Under the pieces are notes generated by a model that was not told where the DNA came from, searched no databases, and saw only the letters and a program-made list of their open reading frames with translations. From positions 1-64,000 of the forward strand of contig NZ_JAAVJL010000001.1 of NCBI RefSeq assembly GCF_012863495.1: DNA of 64,000 bases, written 5' to 3'. The translations under genes were made by a program, and so were the position numbers. Positions within the stretch are counted from its first letter, which is position 1. Every line of letters begins with the position of its first letter. Source of the DNA: Pseudanabaena yagii GIHE-NHR1 (GTDB lineage Bacteria; Cyanobacteriota; Cyanobacteriia; Pseudanabaenales; Pseudanabaenaceae). Positions 37,035 through 45,284 of this stretch are shown in pieces.

Positions 37035-37125
37035 TTAACGTCAGTTCGACGAAGGCGAAAAATGGTAAAAATTGCTTCGCAATTTTTACCATTTTTCGCC
37101 ATTAGCTTCGCTCAGTCAGTATTGT
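37035..37125. repeat. TAACGTCAGTTCG-type end with palindrome, copy 4
   Basis: TTTAACGTCAGTTCGACGAA followed by a perfect stem GGCGAAAAATGGTAAAAATT and its complement. The right boundary is unclear. It lies directly upstream of comF. Confidence 0.5.
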
Positions 37126-37144
37126 CTGAGCCAAGACATATTTA

Positions 37145-37247
37145 ATACCAAAACTAAAAATGGCTACGCCATTTTTAGTTTTCAAAATCCTTACTGGGTT
37201 TGTTTTTTAATTCGCGAAAGTGTTGTCACACTTTCGCGAATTGGTAT
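37145..37247. repeat. Two-hairpin ATACCAAA element, copy 2
   Basis: ATACCAAAACTAAAAATGGC hairpin, core TTCAAAATCCTTACTGGGTTTG, second hairpin TTCGCGAAAGTGTTGTCACACTTTCGCGAA, ends TTGGTAT. Core and ends match 15779-15881 while the second stem is unrelated in sequence. Confidence 0.7.
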
Positions 37248-37257
37248 AACTTAAGTT

Positions 37258-38685
37258 TTAAGATACTTTAGCAATTCTATTTGCTTCTCTCTCTCCACTC
37301 AGTAAAGCTCCATGGACAGTTCCTAAGTGCTTGCCATAGGTCGCCTCACCAGCAAAAAACACCCGATCACCGATGGGTTCTGCTAAGCGATCGCAATCTT
37401 GAATAGAACCATTGAGAGAAAAAGTCGAATAAGAACCATAGGCAAAAGGATCATTGTGCCATTGAGTTAAGAAGGTGGCAGTTGGCAAGGGAATATCTTT
37501 GCCAAACATTGCTTGTAAATCCGCCATGATGTTCTGTACTGCATCAGTTGGAGGCATTTGCGAAAGCGATCGCGAAAAATTACCGCTAAATATAGCTACT
37601 AAAATTGGCTGTTGAATGTATTTCTGCCAATTGTAAAATTCAACATAGCGATCGGGATTATTGCCATTGACATACGCCATCGTGTGTGGCTCAGATGCCC
37701 AGAACTGTTTTGGAAATTTCAAGACTAATTTATTTAATGCCCCCATTCCCAATTGCTGAATAGCCGCTAATTTCGATTCAGGTAATGGTGGGGAGAACTT
37801 GAGCGTTCCACGTTTTAGGACACCTAAAGGAACCGTAACAATCACTCGCGAGCCGCTAAAAACTCCGCGATCAGTCGTCACTTGCACACCTGTATCATCA
37901 TAGGCGATCTGCTGCACAAGATGCTGAGTACGAATATCCAAATCTTTGGATAGAGCCTGCACAAGTTGAATATATCCTTTAGGAAAGACAACATCCGCCC
38001 CTGAGAATCCTGAATCTTCGTCAAAACCTTTGACCCCTAAATTGGCAAGGTCATCGCCAACTTCAGTCTCAATCGCTGAAGATAGGGCTGCTCGAAATCC
38101 TTTAAGAGTGATACCTGTGATTTCTTCAGACTCAATTATTTGTTGAGCAATCTCTGCGAGAGTAGTCTGCCTTGATGAACTAGGAGCTTTTTTGAGTTTG
38201 TTAACTCTATTCTTAAAGACTCGCAATGCTCGACTTATATCCTGTTCTTCTGATTCGTTGAGCAGTTGATTGATACCTTTATAATTCCATTGCGATTGAA
38301 TATCTGAAACTACAGTTTGGATACCAAATTGTTTGACTAAGGGAGAGATCGGATTATCATCAACTGTATGAATCCATGCAGCACCAAGATCTAAAGGAAC
38401 ACCTAAAGAATCATCAGTCCACATTCTGCCCCCAATGCGATCGCGACCTTCTAGGATGATTACTCGATAACCTTGAGATTGTAATTTTTTGGCTGCCGCG
38501 ATACCCGCAATCCCTGCCCCAATCACAATAATTTGCTGTTCATCTTCGCTCTCTTTTGGTGATGACTTGGCTGAACCCTGATTAGAGCTAAATGCTCCTC
38601 CACAGCCACACAACCAACTTGTTGCCCCAGCATAGGTCAAGTTACGAGCCTGAAGTAAAAACTTACGACGATTATATTTGTCCAT
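37258..38685 (-). CDS. Flavin monoamine oxidase-family protein, Tat-exported
   Basis: 475 aa. The N-terminus has a twin-arginine motif NRRKFLLQA, then a short hydrophobic stretch ending WLCGCGG, so a Tat signal and perhaps a lipoprotein cysteine. FAD fold: VIGAGIAGIAAAKKLQSQGY, RDRIGGRMWTDD, GAAWIH, and the C-terminal FFAGEATYGKHLGTVHGALL. Oxidises amines or amino acids; relatives in cyanobacteria include L-amino-acid and polyamine oxidases. The substrate is unknown. Confidence 0.88.
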   Translation of the reverse strand: MDKYNRRKFLLQARNLTYAGATSWLCGCGGAFSSNQGSAKSSPKESEDEQQIIVIGAGIAGIAAAKKLQSQGYRVIILEGRDRIGGRMWTDDSLGVPLDLGAAWIHTVDDNPISPLVKQFGIQTVVSDIQSQWNYKGINQLLNESEEQDISRALRVFKNRVNKLKKAPSSSRQTTLAEIAQQIIESEEITGITLKGFRAALSSAIETEVGDDLANLGVKGFDEDSGFSGADVVFPKGYIQLVQALSKDLDIRTQHLVQQIAYDDTGVQVTTDRGVFSGSRVIVTVPLGVLKRGTLKFSPPLPESKLAAIQQLGMGALNKLVLKFPKQFWASEPHTMAYVNGNNPDRYVEFYNWQKYIQQPILVAIFSGNFSRSLSQMPPTDAVQNIMADLQAMFGKDIPLPTATFLTQWHNDPFAYGSYSTFSLNGSIQDCDRLAEPIGDRVFFAGEATYGKHLGTVHGALLSGEREANRIAKVS

Positions 38686-38725
38686 GAAATTTGTCTATGA
38701 AAGACGATTTTCTATTTCTGCAAGT

Positions 38726-38754
38726 AAAAAGACGGCGCAATGCGCCGCCTTTTT
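38726..38754 (-). terminator. glmS terminator
   Basis: GGCGC / GCGCC core extended by AAAAAG / CTTTTT; 2 bp past the glmS stop. Confidence 0.75.
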
Positions 38755-38756
38755 GA

Positions 38757-40628
38757 TTATTCAACCGTGACAGATTTGGCGAGATTGCGGGGCTGATCGA
38801 CATCTAAGCCGCGATGTGCTGCTACATGGTAGGAGAGCAATTGCAAAGGAATTACCGTGAGAATTGGTGAGAAAATTTCCTCTACTACAGGAATTGGCAA
38901 AATGTGATCGAATACTTCATGCGCCGCAGGATCATCTAAAGGCGCAACCCCGATCAATTTGGCATCTCTCGCTTTTGCCTCTTGCGAATTAGAAAGAACT
39001 TTCTCATATACGGCTCCGGGGGTGGCGATCGCCACTACAGGCACATCTTCATCCAGCAAGGCGATCGGTCCATGTTTCATCTCACCTGCGGGATAGCCCT
39101 CAGCATGAATGTAGCTGATTTCCTTGAGTTTGAGCGCACCTTCGAGGGCGATTGGAAAATTGATGCCTCGACCGAGGAAAATGAAATCCTTCGTATGGGT
39201 AAATTGCCGTGAGAGATCTTCAATATAGCGCTCTTGACTTTCCAGAATCCTTTCCATATAGGCAGGAAGCTGGCGTAATCCCTCAATTAATTCTTGAGTT
39301 CTCTCTGCTGACAAAGTTCCTTTGGTAATGCCAAATTCTATGGCTAGTAAATAGAACATTAGTAATTGAGCTACAAAGGTTTTGGTGGCTGCTACACCAA
39401 TTTCTATTCCTGCTTGGGTATCAATCACTGCATCCGCAATGCGTCCAATCGAGCTTTCAGTACGATTAGTAATGCCAAGACAGCGATCGCCTCTAGATTT
39501 AGCTAGCTCTAGAGCCGCCAGAGTATCCGCCGTTTCCCCCGATTGCGTTACTCCAATCACAAGCGTATTTTTTAAAGAAGGTGGTGGCGAATAGCGATAT
39601 TCCGAGGCATATTGAACGCTCGTGGGAACCCCTGCAATCTGCTCTAGTAAATATTTACCAACCAGAGAAGCGTGCCAACTGGTTCCACAAGCAAGAATTT
39701 CTACTCGTTCGATGGAATTAATAAAATCAGGAGGAAGTCCTAACTGAATTTGGTTAGTTTCACTAATATAACTAGCTAGCCCTGTCCGAAACACCCCCGG
39801 TTGCTCGTAGATTTCCTTGAGCATATAGTGCTTAAAGCCTTGCTTCTCAACCATCGTCGGATTCCAGTTGAGGGTCTGGGGGGAACGACGCAAACGATCG
39901 CCTTTGGCATTAAATACCTGCACCGAGTCTTTAGTTAGTCGGGCAATTTCCCCATTTTCTAAAGCTATGACAGTGCGAGTATAGGCAACTAATGCAGGGG
40001 TATCAGAAGCACAGAAATTTTCATCTTTGCCAATACCAATCACAAGTGGTGCTTGCTGACGCACGACAATCAATTCATCGGGATAATCAGCATGAACTAC
40101 AGCGATCGCATAGGCTCCTTGCAATTTCGCCACAGTCAATCGGACGGCTTCAAATAGAATTGAAGGTGATTTCTCAGGAATAATATTGCCTTGCTTTTCT
40201 AGCTGGGTCAGAAATTCGGCAATCATGTGGGGAATTACTTCTGTATCTGTCTCACTGACAAAAATATGACCAAGCGCTTTTAAATCAGTTCGTAGAATGT
40301 GATAGTTCTCGACGATGCCATTTTGGACTACCGCCAAGTTACCCATAGTATTAGTATGCGGATGGGCATTGTGTTCTTCGGGCTTACCATGAGTTGCCCA
40401 ACGAGTGTGACCAATGCCAATGGGTGCTTCGGGAGCCGTATCGGCATTGAGCTTTTCTTCGAGTTGGATCAGCTTGCCCTTGGCTCTGACCCGATGCAAA
40501 CTGCGATCGCCTAGGGGAATTGTTGCCACGCCTGCGGAGTCATAGCCGCGATATTCTAGTTTGCGTAGTCCTGAGATTAAAACTTCATTAGCCGAGCGAT
40601 GTCCGATGTAGCCAACAATTCCACACAT
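38757..40628 (-). CDS. glmS: Glutamine-fructose-6-phosphate aminotransferase
   Basis: 623 aa, full length. Makes glucosamine-6-phosphate for peptidoglycan and lipopolysaccharide. The N-terminal glutaminase begins MCGIVGYIGHR with the nucleophile Cys2, then HTRWATHGKPEEHNAHPH. Two SIS domains follow (ACGTSWHASLVGKYLLE, GVTQSGETADTLAAL, GRGINFPIALEGALKLKEIS), ending QPRNLAKSVTVE. Terminator follows directly. Confidence 0.97.
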   Translation of the reverse strand: MCGIVGYIGHRSANEVLISGLRKLEYRGYDSAGVATIPLGDRSLHRVRAKGKLIQLEEKLNADTAPEAPIGIGHTRWATHGKPEEHNAHPHTNTMGNLAVVQNGIVENYHILRTDLKALGHIFVSETDTEVIPHMIAEFLTQLEKQGNIIPEKSPSILFEAVRLTVAKLQGAYAIAVVHADYPDELIVVRQQAPLVIGIGKDENFCASDTPALVAYTRTVIALENGEIARLTKDSVQVFNAKGDRLRRSPQTLNWNPTMVEKQGFKHYMLKEIYEQPGVFRTGLASYISETNQIQLGLPPDFINSIERVEILACGTSWHASLVGKYLLEQIAGVPTSVQYASEYRYSPPPSLKNTLVIGVTQSGETADTLAALELAKSRGDRCLGITNRTESSIGRIADAVIDTQAGIEIGVAATKTFVAQLLMFYLLAIEFGITKGTLSAERTQELIEGLRQLPAYMERILESQERYIEDLSRQFTHTKDFIFLGRGINFPIALEGALKLKEISYIHAEGYPAGEMKHGPIALLDEDVPVVAIATPGAVYEKVLSNSQEAKARDAKLIGVAPLDDPAAHEVFDHILPIPVVEEIFSPILTVIPLQLLSYHVAAHRGLDVDQPRNLAKSVTVE

Positions 40629-40713
40629 AATGTCAAGTTGAAGTAGATACGATTACAATTTTGTACGCTGAGCGCAGAAAATTTATGATCGTATTTAACC
40701 ATGTGAGGTTCCT

Positions 40714-40801
40714 GCTAAGTAGCTGAGCACAATTAAATATAAAGCCCTAAAACCTGTAGTGCACGCTGCGCGTGCGCTACAGGTTTTAGGGCTTTATATT
40801 T
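40714..40801. repeat. CTAAGTAGCTG-family element, copy 2, 32-bp stem
   Basis: CTAAGTAGCTGAGCACAATT leads into a stem of 32 bp (40735-40766 / 40770-40801) with one G-T pair and loop TGC. It lies between glmS and the GGDEF-EAL gene. Confidence 0.65.
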
Positions 40802-40870
40802 ATTGAAATACAGAGAAATTTTTAAAAGCGCTGCTTCGCCATGCTTTTAAAATACTTTAAGCCTTCGGCT

Positions 40871-40925
40871 AAAACTCTAATTTGTTGTGGCGAGGCTTTG
40901 CATTACCACAACAAATTAGAGTTTT
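40871..40925 (-). terminator. 20-bp stem overlapping the GGDEF-EAL gene stop
   Basis: AAAACTCTAATTTGTTGTGG and its perfect complement at 40906-40925; the arm includes part of the TAA stop. Confidence 0.65.
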
Positions 40926-43029
40926 AGATTGTTGTTTGAATCCACTGGGTTGCTTTCTCAGTATCTAGTGGATGCGAAATAAAGTAACCTTGTACCTCGA
41001 TACTGCTACCCCCTAGACTTTCAAAATAATCTAGCTCTTCAGATGTCTCAACCCCTTCAACGACAATTCCCATACCAAGACTATTGGCTAATCTTAGAAT
41101 CGACTGAATGATTCTTTGACTCTTGATGTCAGTAGAGACCTTATTGGTGAAGCTCCGATCAATTTTTAAAACATCGATCGGTAAATTTTTGAGATAGCTA
41201 AAGGATGAAAACCCAGTACCAAAATCATCAATATAGACTTGTACCCCTACTTCTCGAAGCTGCTCTAGTTTTTGTGAAGAGATTTCGATATTTTCCATCA
41301 AGATTGACTCGGTAATTTCTAACTTGATTAAATTCGGTGAAATTTGGCGTTCGATAATTATTTCTTGAATACGTTCGACAAAATCAGACTGTACAACCTG
41401 CAAGGTGGAAACATTAACCCCCAATGTAAGTGTTGGAATATGTGGAAAAGTTTGCTGCCATTGCTGCAACTGGTTACAAGCTGTTTTTAATACCCAATAG
41501 CCAATCTCAACAATGTCCCCCGTTTCTTCAGCGATCGCCAGAAATTCCTGTGGAGAAATTAATCCTTGTAAAGGATGTACCCACCGTAATAAGACTTCAA
41601 ACCCCGTTAATTGATGTTGATGTAGTGAAACTATTGGTTGGTAGACTAAGTGGAACTCTTGGCGTTCAAGGGCATGACGCAAATCGTTTTCTAACTGCCA
41701 GCGTACTTTTGCACCTTGGCTCATGCTAGCGCTAAATAGAGCGTATTTACCTCTACCTAGGCGGCGGGAGTAATGCATTGCAATATTGGCATCTCTGAGA
41801 ACTTCATTGGCATAAATATATTCCAAGTCGCTAATCGCAATGCCAATACTCACAGAAGTAAAAATTTGATTATCGTCAATGATAAATGGCTGTTTAATAC
41901 TCTCGAGAACTGTTTCGGCTAACTCAATAATTGGCTCTTGACCATCAATATTTTCAACTAAAATTGCAAACTCATCACTATCAACCCTAGCAATAGACAC
42001 ATTGATTTTGCGATAGACGCTCAGCCTTTGACTTATTCCTTTTAATAGCTGATCGCCTGTGGATATGCCGAAGTTATCATTAATCGCTTGGAAGCGATCG
42101 CAATCAATAAAGAGGATCGCAAAATTACGATTGGAGGTAGTTTGTAACCTTGCAAAGGCAAGATTGAGGGAATCCATAAATGAATCACGATTGGGAAGTC
42201 CTGTTAGCGAGTCATGCAATTGGCTATAGTGCAATCTCGCAATAATCTGATCTCTTTCTAATCTGATCGAGTCGGATTTGACTAATAATTGCATTTGATG
42301 AATGGATATCGCTAACTGGGTTCCCAATTTTTCGAGCAGTTCGACTTCCCAAGGTTGCCAATCGCGAGCAATGTCATATTTATGAATAATTAGCAGTCCC
42401 CACAATTTTTTGCCACTGGGAATTGCGATCGCGATTGTTGATTGTACGCCTAAAGGAATAAGTGATTCTTTAAGCTTCGGATCAACATTTGGTAGGTTAA
42501 TGTCATTAATAACCTGACTAAGACAGCTTTGATAATTTTCTAGCCAATCGGAATCGGTATAAGCGGTGGGTAGCCTCCTACCTAATAGCGATCGGATCGG
42601 ATCGTTAACCACTTCATATTCAACGAATGGGCTATTAGACTCTGAAGACTGATTACTTAATTGATAGGCAATTACATGATCGCTTTGTAGTAGCTGATGA
42701 ATTTCTAATACTACTGTTTCTAGTAATTCATCTATAGTGATCGACTGTCGCAGCCTTGCAAACATTAAAGCAAGTAAAGTGTCAATTTCATTCTCATTCT
42801 CCGAATCTATATATTGATTAGACTGATAAAGCTGTTTGAGTCTTTGTTTGAGACTAGATATCTCTCTTTCCGCATTATCAAAATATTTACCTAGATTTTC
42901 CCCAAGAGATTTGATGCTTTCTAGACTATCTTGCTGTTGACTATTTAGAGTTTCTGATGCCTTCAGTCTCTCTACAGTTGTCAATAAATCTAAGAGTGTC
43001 TCAGCAAAATTTTTTCGCATAATTTCCAA
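40924..43029 (-). CDS. GAF-GGDEF-EAL cyclic-di-GMP protein
   Basis: 701 aa. N-terminal coiled coil (about 1-70), GAF domain (about 80-240), GGDEF-like domain (about 270-430), EAL domain (about 445-695). The GGDEF site is degenerate (RVDSDEFAIL), so cyclase activity is doubtful. The EAL domain keeps FEVLLRWVHP, VNVSTLQV, LEITES and IDDFGTGFSSF, so it is probably an active phosphodiesterase degrading c-di-GMP. There are no membrane helices. The upstream leader has a 13-bp hairpin (43078-43137). The start may be MRKNF at 43020. Confidence 0.88.
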   Translation of the reverse strand: MEIMRKNFAETLLDLLTTVERLKASETLNSQQQDSLESIKSLGENLGKYFDNAEREISSLKQRLKQLYQSNQYIDSENENEIDTLLALMFARLRQSITIDELLETVVLEIHQLLQSDHVIAYQLSNQSSESNSPFVEYEVVNDPIRSLLGRRLPTAYTDSDWLENYQSCLSQVINDINLPNVDPKLKESLIPLGVQSTIAIAIPSGKKLWGLLIIHKYDIARDWQPWEVELLEKLGTQLAISIHQMQLLVKSDSIRLERDQIIARLHYSQLHDSLTGLPNRDSFMDSLNLAFARLQTTSNRNFAILFIDCDRFQAINDNFGISTGDQLLKGISQRLSVYRKINVSIARVDSDEFAILVENIDGQEPIIELAETVLESIKQPFIIDDNQIFTSVSIGIAISDLEYIYANEVLRDANIAMHYSRRLGRGKYALFSASMSQGAKVRWQLENDLRHALERQEFHLVYQPIVSLHQHQLTGFEVLLRWVHPLQGLISPQEFLAIAEETGDIVEIGYWVLKTACNQLQQWQQTFPHIPTLTLGVNVSTLQVVQSDFVERIQEIIIERQISPNLIKLEITESILMENIEISSQKLEQLREVGVQVYIDDFGTGFSSFSYLKNLPIDVLKIDRSFTNKVSTDIKSQRIIQSILRLANSLGMGIVVEGVETSEELDYFESLGGSSIEVQGYFISHPLDTEKATQWIQTTI

Positions 43030-43491
43030 AAAGTTTAGTTACGGATAAATCATAAAATTCAACCATGTAGCAATTCTAAATGATTTAAGAGATTATGTCG
43101 TTAAGGAGATAATTTCTTAAATCATTTAATTTTACAAATGATCAATGATCTTGGATCGCTATGTATATTTTAAAAACTTTAATAGAGGTTGTGTTAAATT
43201 TTACTTATTATTTAAAGGTTATCAAAATGGATGGACAAGTTTATTCCATATAATTGTCATACATTTCTAAACAAGCTGAATATTAGGATTAAAAAATTAG
43301 TCACAGACTTTTGAAGCCAGAGAAAATTTTGAAAGCGCGGCAAAGCCGCGCTTTCAAAATTTTCTCTGGCTTGTCCTCATAACACCTTAAAGCGATTTAC
43401 TAGCCCCGCCGAAGGTGGGGCAATAAACATCTGTAAATCTTTATATGAGAATTGCAATTTTGAGGATATTAAAGTTTGTGATGAACACTTT
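43030..43491. other. Intergenic region with leader hairpin and palindrome
   Basis: AAATGATTTAAGA / TCTTAAATCATTT (43078-43137) lies in the leader of the GGDEF-EAL gene; 43316-43370 is a perfect palindrome. No gene seen. Confidence 0.55.
43316..43370. repeat. Palindrome, 26-bp perfect stem
   Basis: The arm 43316-43341, starting GCCAGAGAAAATTTTG, pairs perfectly with 43345-43370; loop AAA. Lies downstream of the Ycf51-like gene and may terminate it. Confidence 0.7.
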
Positions 43492-44016
43492 CTATGAAGT
43501 CGTATCCTGATTCAGCTTAGCGAATTGATCTGAAAAAACTTCAATTTCAATATTGGGATCATTGCGTAAACTGAGCGATCGCTTGACTCGACCGAGATAT
43601 ACAGGCTGCGACAATCCTTCTTGAGGATGCACAATGGTTCTGGCGTAAATTGTCAGTTGTTCTTCACCTTGACCATTCCTCCCAGATGAGAATAGGTTGT
43701 TACTGGCTTGGGCTAGGGTTGATGCTAGTTGTTCAGGTGTGATGTTTGGCTCAACTGCGATCGTTGCTTGGGGACCAAAACGATCATAAACCAGTTTATA
43801 TGGGACAGAGCCTTCGATTGATGAGCGGGTAATTGGCTCGAAACTGAGAGAAAATAGCCCGACAACTAGTACTACTGAAAATAGGGTCACACCTACCATG
43901 CGATAGCGCCAACTCCACTGCTGAGACACAGCCAATCCTGTAATCAAAGCACATACCAAGACAAATATGCCCATTCCCTGTGCAAGCTGACCAAATAAAG
44001 CAGGCGTTAGCGACAT
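43492..44016 (-). CDS. Ycf51-like (DUF2518) membrane protein
   Basis: 174 aa. Two N-terminal transmembrane helices (about 13-32 and 38-58) and a soluble C-terminal domain with QATIAVEPNITPEQLASTLAQA and YARTIVHPQEGLSQPVYLGR. It resembles the cyanobacterial/plastid Ycf51 family in length and layout. Function unknown; a role in photosynthetic membranes is likely because it is retained in algal plastids. Confidence 0.65.
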   Translation of the reverse strand: MSLTPALFGQLAQGMGIFVLVCALITGLAVSQQWSWRYRMVGVTLFSVVLVVGLFSLSFEPITRSSIEGSVPYKLVYDRFGPQATIAVEPNITPEQLASTLAQASNNLFSSGRNGQGEEQLTIYARTIVHPQEGLSQPVYLGRVKRSLSLRNDPNIEIEVFSDQFAKLNQDTTS

Positions 44017-44246
44017 AACTTATCTATTCTTAAATTATTTAATAAACTACTGAGTTCATTTTATAGTGGCTTGTACTGCAAACCAAATTAAAGTGACAGT
44101 ATCTACCCTGAAAAGTTTGCTCCTCATTGGTCTTAAATAACTAGAGATTTTCTGATGAATGGTATAAGTCTAGTTTATGATTGCAAGGAATCTAGATTGA
44201 TAGTTGCTAATATTTGTTCTTATTCAGAAAAAGAGCTAGTACTCCT

Positions 44247-45053
44247 ATGAATTTACCCAATCAAAATTGTAATAAAAGTAGCAATGGAATGTTGTTAATG
44301 TTCGCGATCGCTATAGTGACAATAATAACTTTGCTCTTATCACCACCAGTACTTGCTAGTTCAGCAGGTACTGGCAATTCTTTGCATTGGGCATATGGAG
44401 GTACTGTAAACCCGACACAGTGGGGACAACTTAACAGGGATTTTGCACTATGTGAATTGGGTAAATCGCAATCGCCTATCAATATCAAAAATCCTGTCGT
44501 CAGTACACCAACAAATATCAATTTTGATTACAAGCCTACTCCTTTAGTAGTAGTCAATAATGGTCACACCATTCAGGTGAACTATGAGCAAGGCAGTAGC
44601 GTGAATGTTAATGGTGAAAAGTATTCTCTACTTCAGTTCCATTTTCATACTCCTAGCGAACATACGATTAATAGCAAAGCCTCTGCTTTGGAACTACATT
44701 TAGTTCATCGGAACGATGCAGGAAAACTTGCTGTAGTAGGAGTTTTGCTTACTGAAGGTAATGCTAACCCTGTCATTGAGGAAGTGTGGCAGAATATTCC
44801 TGAAACAGGCAAAACAAATACTGTTAGCGATCGCACAATCAATGCGGCTAATTTATTGCCAAAAGGTAGATCCTATTACAGCTATGCTGGCTCTCTAACC
44901 ACTCCACCCTGTAGTGAAGATGTAAAATGGAATGTTCTCGTAGAGCCAATTACTGTTTCTGAAGAGCAAATTGAAGCTTTTGCCAAAATTTATCAAGTTG
45001 ATGCGCGTCCAATCCAGCCAACAAATGGAAGAACCATCGAACTACATCAATGA
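44247..45053 (+). CDS. ecaA: Alpha-type carbonic anhydrase, exported
   Basis: From ATG 44247, 268 aa; an upstream TTG at 44214 would add 11 residues but has no better ribosome site. Signal helix near residues 14-38 ending ASS-AG. Zinc histidines in LQFHFHTPSEH and ELHLVH; HWAYGG, SQSPINI and SLTTPPCSEDVKW are typical. It interconverts CO2 and bicarbonate in the periplasm, consistent with EcaA; its importance for carbon uptake in cyanobacteria is debated. Confidence 0.92.
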   Translation: MNLPNQNCNKSSNGMLLMFAIAIVTIITLLLSPPVLASSAGTGNSLHWAYGGTVNPTQWGQLNRDFALCELGKSQSPINIKNPVVSTPTNINFDYKPTPLVVVNNGHTIQVNYEQGSSVNVNGEKYSLLQFHFHTPSEHTINSKASALELHLVHRNDAGKLAVVGVLLTEGNANPVIEEVWQNIPETGKTNTVSDRTINAANLLPKGRSYYSYAGSLTTPPCSEDVKWNVLVEPITVSEEQIEAFAKIYQVDARPIQPTNGRTIELHQ

Positions 45054-45130
45054 TAAGCATCAATGATAAACATAAGAGCAACGCGATTCGTTGTCTTTTG
45101 TTTGGAATCGTTTCCCATGAATACAATCAT

Positions 45131-45244
45131 AAATAACGTCAGTTCGCCAAATGACAGAAAATGGTAAGAATCACATAGCGATTCTTACCATTTTCTGTCA
45201 TTTATGAAGTGCGAAGCATAGCGCAAATAGCTATATCGAACCCA
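45131..45244. repeat. TAACGTCAGTTCG-type repeat, copy 5, with 24-bp palindrome
   Basis: AATAACGTCAGTTCGCC, then a perfect 24-bp stem (45149-45172 / 45180-45203). A right end TATATCGAACCC near 45232-45243 is a weak match to the other terminus. Confidence 0.5.
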
Positions 45245-45284
45245 CATTAAAATAATATTTATAAGATTATTTACAAAGAATAAT

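Noticed and set aside
38982-39594. Antisense frames inside glmS
   Set aside because: Shadows of a strongly conserved gene, with no ribosome sites or family resemblance; the same applies to antisense frames within glyA, accC, hemH and the cpc genes.
1316-45244. Recurrent short repeats as a CRISPR array
   Set aside because: The repeats are palindromic, scattered one per intergenic region and not regularly spaced; no cas genes are present.
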